Below, piece by piece: positions 55,069 to 64,000 of a DNA stretch of 64,000 bases. The translations under genes and the position numbers were made by a program. Under the pieces are notes generated by a model, which was given only the letters and a program-made list of their open reading frames with translations, ran no database searches and was not told where the DNA came from. Location of the stretch: assembly GCA_963576785.1 (NCBI GenBank), contig OY756151.1, positions 124,001-188,000 on the forward strand. Reading direction: 5' to 3'. The first letter of the stretch is position 1, and each line of letters starts with the position of its first letter. The stretch comes from Chlorophyllum brunneum. Lineage: Eukaryota > Basidiomycota > Agaricomycetes > Agaricales > Agaricaceae.

Positions 55069-58000
55069 ATGCTCAGAATTGGGTGGTCCGTTTTCTCTGC
55101 GACCGTTCTTGGGATTGTGGGGTTAGTAAACGCCCAATCCTCGGCGACGATCTCTGTCAGCGCGTCAGCTAGTCATTCTATCCCAAAGACCTTATGTAGG
55201 TTATCGAAACTATACCTAGGTCGACGACGCTAACGCACCGTGAAATGAAGGGGGTTTGATGTTTGAGGCAAGTCGAATCCCAATACCGAAATTTCGTATT
55301 TCTGAGGTTCGCGTGGGTGGATTTGTAGGATATCAGCGTAAGCCGTTAGCCCCCTCTCATTAAGACTGTGCTGACATTTTTGAAAAATAGCATGTGAGTA
55401 CACTCGGTATAATCAGATTCCATCGTCTTCCCGTACCCATGAATCATATAGAGTGGCGACGGAGGTCTTTACGGTGAATGTAAGCGACCCCAGTACTCGT
55501 TCATCTCCGACAGATGTCTGAGGACACGTCTTAGTGCTCCAGAACAGAGCTTTCCAGCAAGTCAGTCCAGGGACAGGCGGAGCTCTGAATGCATGGGAAT
55601 CTGTCAATGGAGGAAGTATTAACGTCATTCGCGAGTCTAATCCTCTGTCCAATGCGCTTCCCAATGCTCTTCGTCTTAACATCCCCGGTGGACGCTCCGG
55701 TGGTGTTGGATTCGCCAACAATGGATATTATGGTAGGCCTTCAATATTCCTACACCGCCACTCACTTATTAGTTCAAAGGTATCAAGGTTTCTGCCGGTA
55801 CCACTTACAAAGGATCGTTTTGGTATCGCTTCCCTTCGTCTTCAGGCTTCAGGGGTAGTGCTACTGTTAAATTGTTATCCCAATATGGATCGACCCTCGC
55901 CACCACCACCGTCTCCCTTTCGGGCTCTCAGACATCCTGGGCGCAGGTCTCGTTCACCCTACAAGCGACCGCCACGGCAGGCGGATTGGACAGCCAGTTT
56001 ATAGTCACTTTGGATGGCTCAGCTGCCAGTGGCCAGACTATCAACTTTGCTATGTTTTCGTTGTTCCCTCCCACGTACAAAAATCGTTCAAATGGTCTCA
56101 GAGAGGATATTGCGTCCGCACTAGCCGAGATTAAACCCGGATTCTGGAGGTTCCCTGGCGGTAATAATTTGGAGGGTCAAACGACTTCTTCGAGATGGCA
56201 GTGGAACGCCACCGTCGGTCCAGTACAAAACCGTCCAGGTAGTTCTTACTCCTTATGTCCTCATTCTAGTTCCTGAATCACTTCTTATAGGACGCCAAGG
56301 TGATTGGGGCTACATCAATACCGAGTAGGTTGAGAGATAGAGTGCGGAAGAGCGCGCTCGTTGACATGCATTCTAGTGGTTTCGGTCTATACGAGCACCT
56401 TCTTTGGTGCGAAGATTTGGGCATGGAGCCTATCATGGCTATTTGGGCAGGTAAGCGCCATTTATTTCTAGGGCGCCGAGGTCCTCATGTACACAGGTTA
56501 CTCGCTCGGTGGAACAAGCCTCACTCAAGGTCAACTTGGTCCCTACATTCAACAAGCAATTGACCAGGTCAGTTCCGGCCCCCTTCAGACCACTGTCCAG
56601 CTCACGCGTTATAGATCAACTTCGTCATCGGTGGAACCAACACCGGCCCTGGTGCGCGACATGTTTGATATTCTGGAACTAGATCTAACTTGACGCATAG
56701 GTGCTTTGAGGGCTTCTCTTGGTCATCCGGAACCATTCACATTGAATTATGTTGAAGTTGGAAACGAGGTACGACCCGCCTCTTCTCTCTTCTCCCTTTG
56801 TTTTCGAGGCTCACAGGGTTCCAGGACTTCTTTGCTTCCGACAGTTATAAATATCGTTGGAACAGCTTTGTTAACACTTTGAAGTCCACCTTCCCACAAA
56901 TCCGTACGCCACAATTATTTTATTGATTGAACCAGCCAATAACCAATGACTGACAGACTTCATCGCTACGAGTTATGTCAACAACCCCGGTCTTAGCCCG
57001 AACCCGACAGAGTGGGATGTTCACGTTTATCAGACACCCAGTAGGTTTTTTCCCGAGTCACCATCTCCGACTCGCTGACTGTAAATAAGCTTGGTTCGCA
57101 CAGAACGCGTTTTACTACGACAACTTCGCAGTACGTATGTTGACCCATGACAATCCAGGTAACTCTGACCATTCTGCCAGCGTGATGGTACCAAATATTT
57201 CGAGGTGATTTTAAACGGTATTTTCAGGCCTTTACTAGCTTTTAATGTGTGTTCAGGGAGAATACGCCGCCATTTCGACTAACTCTGGGGACATCTGGGA
57301 CAACCGCTTGCCATTCCCGACGATGGGGAGTAAGTGAATCCGCTCTTTTCGCGTATACGTCTCGTTGACGCAGTATAGGTGCTGCTGGCGAAGCCGCTTT
57401 TATGACTGGATTGGAAAGAAATAGTGATATTGTGTAGGCCTTGTTTTCGGTCCGACAGCCGATTCAAATTCATTCCAGTGTTTTAGGTTCGCTGCTTCTT
57501 ATGCTCCACTTCTCGGAGTAAGTCTCCATTATGCTTTTGTGTGCAGATGTCTGACTATCCATTTACAGCACGTTAGCGGTAGCCAATGGGTATATTTTAG
57601 TCATCTTCCGAAGAAAACGTTATGCTGAACCAATTATGGTAGACCCCGAACTTGGTCGGTTTCGAGTAAGTCTGGATTTGTCAAGGAATAGGATGATTAT
57701 TCTGATCAACAATAATCCAGTGCCGGAAGCGTTTTCAGATCGACAAGTTTCTACGTCCAGAAACTCTTTGGTAGCAACCGCGGCGACGAATACCTCCCCA
57801 GCACCCTCCCTTCTCGCACCGGAACCGTTTTCTGGAGTGTCGTTCGTAACAATTCCAATAACCAAGTCATAATCAAGGTAATTGATCAAGATCTCCACTC
57901 CTCATTTCTTCTAATGCACGCACGCACACCAGATTTCCAACACCGGTAGCAGCGCTTCGCGCCTCACCTTCAACATGGCCTACAACAATGTCGCAAGCAG

Positions 58001-58160
58001 TGGTACGGCACAAATTTTGACAGGAGCCTCTGGTACTAGCAACACACCAAGCAATCCTAACGCTATCACTCCCAAGACAAGCACCATCTCGACCGGCAAA
58101 TCATTCACTTTCAGCGCCCCAGCTGTCAGTGTCTGCGTTTTGACATTCACTGCTTCCTGA
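55069..58160 (+). CDS. Secreted GH51 alpha-L-arabinofuranosidase
   Basis: Probably removes arabinose side chains from hemicellulose outside the cell. The start M-L-R-I-G-W-S-V-F-S-A-T-V-L-G-I-V-G opens a signal peptide ending V-N-A. The gene has a dozen or more short introns, not all fixed. Landmarks: E-L-L-Q-N-R-A-F-Q, a carbohydrate-binding-like beta region (G-S-F-W-Y-R-F), L-R-E-D-I-A-S-A-L-A-E-I-K-P and F-W-R-F-P-G-G-N-N. The acid/base Glu is in Y-V-E-V-G-N-E-D-F-F (about 56750-56830) and the likely nucleophile in F-E-G-E-Y-A-A (about 57200-57260). Downstream are W-T-P-N-L-V-G-F and the usual C-terminal beta-sandwich. The stop is at 58160; only 235 bp separate it from the end of the convergent F-box gene. 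Confidence 0.88.
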
Positions 58161-58394
58161 ATGACAGGATGCGAGGCAAGCAGAAGAGAATTACTTAAAG
58201 GAGTTGAATTGTAACAAATTTTTGAAACCGAAAATGAGAATTGCCTTATCGTGATCTACAGCCCACAGCCACAAAGTCTTCCCAATTTATTTATTTCGAT
58301 ACGGATCCAAGACACAGAAATCGTTACCATTACAAGTTTGGGGGCGTTCAGTCTCCGACATCGTTATCCTTCCAAAATCACTACATATTACACG

Positions 58395-60128
58395 TTAACG
58401 GCCAAAATACAGTATTTCGAGGGAAAGCATAGACTCAGTGATCTGGAGGGTTCTGTTAGAGAGAAAATAGTGAGAGTAGGACAGGGCGAACCTGCGTCCC
58501 AGCTATAAAATCAACCGCGATAGCCTTTGAGGGGTACGTGTATTTGTCATCGGACCAGATCCTGATAAATGGCAGTTGGCTTATGACTGGTTCCCGAAAT
58601 ATAGGCATGACGAGTCTGTATTCCTTCGCGGGTCTTTTTTCTGGGGCACGACGAACGTTGTACGCGTTGAAATCTTGGACCACTAAAGGGCAAGATTCAC
58701 CATCGTCTTCATCATCATCGTCGTCGTAGTCGTCGTCATCATCATCATCATAGGGAAGCGAAAATAGGAGGTGGCGTTGGCCATTTGTAGTCGTAATATC
58801 AGCTCCATGTTCTTCCGATCCGCTCCAGAGGGTGACGGGAGGTCCCCAAGCATCCCACTCAATAATTCGAGCTTGAGTGATCGTTGGCCAGTCATCCTGA
58901 GGGGGAAGGGTGTTCAAGATCGAATGCCTATGCACAAGCATCGACAAACCGCTCCAACTACTCCGACCGTGGTCCCAAGCCTCCCACCTGAAAAGGACTA
59001 CAGCATTTTCAGGCTGATCTAAGAAAGGAATAGACGATGGTACATGTTTTGGGAATAGACCATCTCCAGTGGGATTGGGTGCGCTGCGACAATGGCCCCA
59101 GTGAACTTGGATGCAAGGTTCGCGTAATGGGGGAAGATGCAGAGTCTGAATACGTTTGACGGATCCACCGAGAGTCGAGGGGGTAATATAATATATGTGC
59201 AACGACCACGATTCGTTATCCGGAATTATGACGAGATCACGGTGGAGAACAACGATGCCGGCGTTCGATATGGATATGGGTTCCTTGTTCAAATATTCAG
59301 CGTGACGAACTCTCAACTCAACTTGGAAATACTCACACACTTGGCCTTGCCCGATTTCCAATCAAAAATATACATTCGCTCGAAATGCGTAGAAACATCG
59401 ACTGTGAGCACGAGGTTTTCTCCGAAAACCTTCATTGCCACTTTGATAACTTCTTGAAAATTCACAACCTCTTCTCGACAAACATCGATAATGTGATTTT
59501 CAGCAAGAGGGTGCGCGTTACCCGTTGAGTGCTGAATTAAACGAACTTGAAGGTGCACTTTCAGGGGAGGGTCTTGATAAACATTCCTGTACAACACAAC
59601 TCTGAAAGCTGTAATTTTGTATAATGGCTTTTAGACTCACTGTATTAGACCGGCGATGAGATCATGTTCTTCAATGGCACAACAAAATTCCAACACGTTC
59701 TCAGCCACAATAGGACGAAAACTGTCTTCCTCGGGTTCTTGGATTGACAGGGACTGTAGACCTCCAGGAAACACATCGTCGCCATACTGCGACGGTTCTT
59801 TCCCAAGTAAATACCAGCAACCTTCAATGTCAAACAGTGATGTCATATCATCTGGGAGCGAAATCGTTCTTTTCGATGTCGGTGCGAGGGAGCTCCACGC
59901 GGCTTCCCTCTTCCTCAGCATCTCCAGTCGTTCCTGGGTGGAAAGGTGGCAACGTGGATTATCGACGACGCCGGCGACCTTGCATTCAAGTGCATACTGA
60001 AGTTGAAGGGACGTCTGGTATAGATTACGGAAAAAGCGATTGACGGATTGGACGGCGTGTGCGTCTGGGACGTCCAAGTGAAGCAAGATTTCGATGAGAA
60101 CGTCGGAGGGAAACATAACGAAGCTCAT
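58395..60128 (-). CDS. F-box protein, tandem copy 1
   Basis: Exons 60128-59641, 59586-59337, 59283-58492 and 58442-58395 join to 525 residues. Start at M-S-F-V-M-F. The F-box is at about residues 5-45: F-P-S-D-V-L-I-E-I-L-L-H-L-D, then A-V-Q-S-V-N-R-F-F. Later parts (R-L-I-Q-H-S-T-G-N, V-L-H-R-D-L-V-I-I-P-D, W-S-L-H-I-Y-Y-I) look like a beta-rich region of unassigned fold. A run of Asp (about residues 430-450) is longest in this copy. It shares exon lengths 488 and 250 with its two neighbours. Probably an SCF adaptor. Confidence 0.88.
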
Positions 60129-60641
60129 CGTTTCTTGGTGCTTTAGATGTAGTCTCAAGTAGACGTGTAAGAACCGACGAGTGGCAAGCTGCGATCTTGA
60201 TAACCACCCAGAGTTCCTTTGTTCGTAGCCGGCCGCGCACCTGACTGGTGGCTCAACAATGTGGTTTGGAAGCCGTTTCAACGGTCAGGTACAAATCAAC
60301 GTCACAGACTTAATCCCTCCAAACCACATACGAGACTGAGGTTTAGTAAGTCCGATCAAGAAGAACCCAATGGGTAAATAACGTATCTAAGAGCAGAGTC
60401 TGATAGTGATGAAGAAAGCATCTTATACTTCTGGTGTTTCGGTACATAACCCACAATCCATGGCATTCAAAGAAAGCTGTGAAGTACAAGGTTAGCATGA
60501 GCTAGTATGTTATATCCATAGAAGAAATGGCGTACCAAGGCCTTAAAGAAGTCGACCTCGATTTGAGTTGTGACAAATTTTTATCTAGGTGGTCGTAGAA
60601 ATTACCGCTATCAGACTATCACTTCGGGGCGTCCACCCTCA
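60129..60641. other. Intergenic between F-box copies
   Basis: Holds the promoter of copy 1 and the 3' end of copy 2. No further feature. Confidence 0.5.
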
Positions 60642-62349
60642 TCAACGACCAAAACGCAGGATTTCGAGGGAAGTCTCAGTGGCAGTATCCTTGGGGAATT
60701 ATTTCAGTAAGACAATGGCAAAGGCAGAGCATAACGGACCATGGTTCCAACTATCAAATCAGCTGCGATAGACTGTCTGGAGTACGCATATTTCTTCTCG
60801 GAGCAAATCTCGATGAATGGCAATTGGCTTATGACCGGTTCCCGAAATACATGCATGTCAAGCGTGGTTTCTTTCGCAGGCCTTTTTTCTGGGGCACGAC
60901 GAACGTTGTACGCATTGAAATCCTGGACCACTAAGGAGTAAGATTCGTTATCATCCCCATTATCGTCGCTATCATCGTCGTTATCGGGAGGCGAAGTTTG
61001 GAGATGGCGTTGGCCAGTTGTAGCGGTGATATCGGCTCCGGGTTCGTTTAATTCACTCCAGAGTGTGACAGGAGGCCCCCAATTATCCCACAGAATGGTT
61101 CGAGGTGTGGTGATCGTCGGCCAGTCATCCGGGGAAGGAAGGGTGTTCATAATCGAATGCTTGTGCACAAGCATCGACAAAAAGTCCCAACCATGGTGAA
61201 AAAACTCCCATCTGAAAAGGGCCACAGCGGTTTCTGGCTCATCTAGGAAAGGAATCGATGATGGTACGTGCTTCGGGAATAGGCCATCTCCGGTCGGATT
61301 GGGCGCACTACGACATTGCGCCCAGTCAATCTGGGTGTTAGGGTCGCGTAATGGGGGGAGACGTAAAATCTGGATAAGTTTGACGGGTCCACCCAGAGAC
61401 GAAGGGGGAATATAATATATGTGCAGAGACCACAATCCGTTATCCGGAATTATGACAAGATCACGGTGGAGAACAATGATGCCAAAATTCGAGATGGATA
61501 TGGGTTCCTTGTCAAGAGTTCAGTGTGACGAACTCTCAGCTCAACTTGAGTTACTCACACACTTGGCCTTGCCTGATTTCCAGTCAAAAACGTACATTCG
61601 CTTGAGGTTCTTGCGAACTTCGACTGTGAGTACAAGGTTCTCTCCAAAAACCTCCATCGTCATCATAATATTGCCCCAAACGCCCATGACCTCCTCCCGA
61701 CAGACAGTGATAGTGGGGTTTTCAGCAAGGGGGTGGTCGTTACCTGTTGAATGCTGAATTAAACGAATTTGAAGCTGCAACTCCAGGCAACGGTCTCGAT
61801 AAACATTCCTATGCAAACGTAGTCTTCAAAACTGTGCTTTGTATAATGCCCTTGAACTCACTGTGTTAGAGCGGCAATAAGGTCATGCTCATCGATGGAA
61901 CAGCAAAAATCCACCAGGTTTTCAATTGGAATAGGACGAAAGGTGTCTTTGTCAGGTTCTTGGATTGACAGAGACTGTACACCTCCAGCAGGCCCATCAT
62001 AGCCATACGGCGACGGTGCTTTGCCAAGTAAATAGCAAGTCCGCTCAATGTCGTACAGGGTCGTTGTATCACTTGGGACTGAAATCGTTCCCGTAGATGT
62101 CGGTGTGAGGGAGCTCCAGGCCGATTCCCGCTTCCTCAGCATCTGAAGTCGCTCCGGGATGGAAAGGTGGCAGTTTGGATTGTCGACGACGCCGGCGACC
62201 TTGCATTCAAGTTCATATTGAAGTTGAAGAGACGTCCGGTAGAAATTATGGAAAAAGTGATTGACTGATTGGAGGGCGTATGCGTCCGGGACGTCTAAGT
62301 AGAGCAGTATTCTGATGAGAATTTCAGAGGGAAACTGAACAAAGCTCAT
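60642..62349 (-). CDS. F-box protein, tandem copy 2
   Basis: Exons 62349-61862, 61808-61559, 61507-60740 and 60689-60642 join to 517 residues. Start at M-S-F-V-Q-F. The F-box reads F-P-S-E-I-L-I-R-I-L-L-Y-L-D, then A-L-Q-S-V-N-H-F-F. The body is closely similar to copies 1 and 3 (F-D-W-K-S-G-K-A-K-C; I-Y-Y-I-P-P-S-S-L-G-G). The acidic stretch is shorter than in copy 1 and mixed with Ser and Asn (D-N-D-D-D-S-D-D-N-G). The C-terminus ends L-E-I-L-R-F-G-R. Intron positions match the other copies exactly. Confidence 0.88.
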
Positions 62350-62770
62350 CGTTCCGGGATGATTTAAGTCTTGTCTCGAATAGATACGTGGGAAACAAAG
62401 CCCCAGTTTGCCTTGGCACCGGAAATGGAACACGGTCCACAGCCCACTTGCATCGACGATAGGGTGAAGTATTCGAGCTACCTAATCTCTTAATTCCAAC
62501 GTCGCAGGATCCAGGAAATTGGATGGCACAACCATCAGGGACTTGCGATCAATTGTGTCCCCAGAAAAGTGTCCAAATGCCTGGTATACATACTGTACAA
62601 GACTGACGTCTAGTAAGTTGTCCAATCAAGAAAAAACTATAGTCAGCGGTTAAACGAGGTGTCTGAGAGTAAAATCCGACAGCGATTGAAATGGAATCAA
62701 ACGAAGTATCTTATACTTCCGGTAGACACTCTTGGACCTCATCTCTCCGGGAGCAGTCCACATTTGCATA
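62350..62770. other. Intergenic between F-box copies
   Basis: Promoter of copy 2 and 3' flank of copy 3. Nothing further recognised. Confidence 0.5.
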
Positions 62771-64000
62771 TTAAGGGCCAAAATACAGTACTTCGAAGGA
62801 TGTATCAAGATCAAAGTCAAGCTAGAAAATTTCCTTAAGCAACAAAATGACGAGAGCAGGGTAGGACGAACCTTGGTTCCAAATATCAAATCCGACCCTA
62901 TAGACGTTTGGTCGTATGGGTATTTGTCAGGGGAGCAAATCTCGATGAATGGCAATTGGCTTATGACCGGTCCTCGAAATACAGGCATGTCGAGCCTGTA
63001 TTCCTTCGCAGGCCTCTTTTCTGGGGTACGACGAACGTTGTACACATTGAAATCCTGGATCACTAAACGGCAAGATTCCATAATATCATCATCATCGTCT
63101 TCGTAGTCATCATCATCAACAACCGAAATTTGGAGACGGCGCTGCCCATTTGTAGCGGTAGTATCAGGTTCGACTTTCTCGACTCCACTCCAGAGTGTGA
63201 TGAGGGGTCCCCAAGCATCCCACTCAATATCTCGAACTGCAGCGATCGTCGGCCAGTCATCTGGGGAAGGTAGGGTGTTTATAATCGAATGCCTGTGCAC
63301 AAGCATCGACGAGAAGTGCCAACCCTTGTCAAAGAAAGTCCATCGGAAAAGGACTACAGCAGTCTCTGGCCGATCTAGGAAAGGAACCGATGATGGTACA
63401 TGTTTCGGGAATAAACCATCTCCAGTTGGATTGGGTGTGCTGCGGCACAGCGTCCAGTTAATTTCGACAGAAGGGTCGCGTAATGGGGGAAGATGTAGAG
63501 TCTGGATAAGCTTGACGGATCCACCGAGAGAGGAGGGGGGGATATAAAATATGTGCAGAGACCACGATTCTTTATCCGGAATTATGACAAGATCACGGTG
63601 GAGAACAACGATACCGAAGTTCGATATGGATATGGGTTCCTTGTCAAGAGATTCAGTGTGACGAACCCTCAGCTCGGTTTGGATTACTCACACACTTGGC
63701 CTTGCCCGATTTCCAGTCAAAAACGTACATTCTCTTGAAATTGTTATGAACTTCGACTGTGAGCACAAGGTTCTCTCCAAAAACCTCCATCGCCATCGCA
63801 ATATTTCCCCCGAAGTCTACGACCTCTTCGCGACAGACAGTGATAGTGGGGTTTTCAGCAAGGGGGTGGTCGTTACCCGTCGAACGCTGAATTAAACGAA
63901 TTTGAAGCTGCAATTCCAGGCAAGGATATCGATAAACGTTCCTATACAACATTAATTTCAAAGCTGCATATTTCATGTCCCTCTGAACTCACTTTGTAAG
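62771..64000 (-). CDS. F-box protein, tandem copy 3 (partial, start outside window)
   Basis: The visible exons are 64000-63993 (end of exon 1), 63941-63692, 63639-62872 and 62821-62771, with lengths 250 and 768 equal to copy 2. The F-box itself lies in exon 1, beyond the right edge. The acidic stretch reads D-D-D-D-Y-E-D-D-D-D-D. The last exon ends E-V-L-Y-F-G-P, related to but different from the L-Y-F-G-R and L-R-F-G-R ends of the other copies. No frameshift is visible in the part seen. Confidence 0.85.

Noticed and set aside
58680..58760. CATCATCATCGTCG runs as a stand-alone microsatellite
   Set aside because: They are the coding Asp run of F-box copy 1 read from the other strand.
1..64000. 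CRISPR arrays, phage genes, rRNA operons
   Set aside because: None seen; the DNA is eukaryotic.

Overview
The window looks like nuclear DNA of a filamentous basidiomycete, probably an Agaricomycete. Genes carry many short GT-AG introns of about 45-65 bp. The gene families are typical of these fungi: a FunK1-type kinase, a NACHT NTPase, F-box genes in tandem, a DUF6533-like membrane protein and a PARP-UBC fusion. Retroelements are of the Ty3/gypsy chromovirus, Ty1/copia and LINE classes. No database search was possible, so family names rest on motifs recognised by eye and exon models on splice sites plus reading frame.

Left third (1-20.3 kb): a nested transposon graveyard. A dead gypsy element with its 3' LTR (1-4842) abuts an inverted, 3'-truncated copia element (4843-9864). 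A 5'-truncated LINE with a poly(A) tail and a target-site duplication sits inside the copia gag. Next come CpG-poor broken copies of two host genes: a NACHT C-terminus (9985-10440) and a FunK1 kinase (10505-12140). The intact FunK1 gene follows (12323-14889). A second dead gypsy chromovirus (about 15.56-20.03 kb) ends inside a copia LTR fragment. Premature stops are mostly CGA to TGA, and the duplicated host fragments differ from their parents mainly at CpG, which suggests cytosine-methylation decay.

Middle (20.8-41.9 kb): an intact-looking NACHT gene, a single-pass membrane protein, a dispersed family of small Gly/Tyr/His-rich proteins with basic C-termini (one pseudogene, three genes), two F-box genes, a seven-helix-type membrane protein, a short ankyrin protein, a 19-exon PARP-UBC fusion and a small unknown gene.

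Right third (41.9-64 kb): 3.7 kb with no confident gene, then an Ost-alpha/TMEM184 membrane protein, a small secreted protein, an alkyltransferase-like DNA repair protein, a small tail-anchored protein, a NAT9-like acetyltransferase, a secreted GH51 arabinofuranosidase, and three tandem F-box genes, the last cut by the window edge.

The genes do not form an operon or an evident biosynthetic cluster. The main themes are transposon decay that has caught host-gene fragments, and local gene duplication (FunK1, NACHT fragment, small low-complexity proteins, F-box genes).
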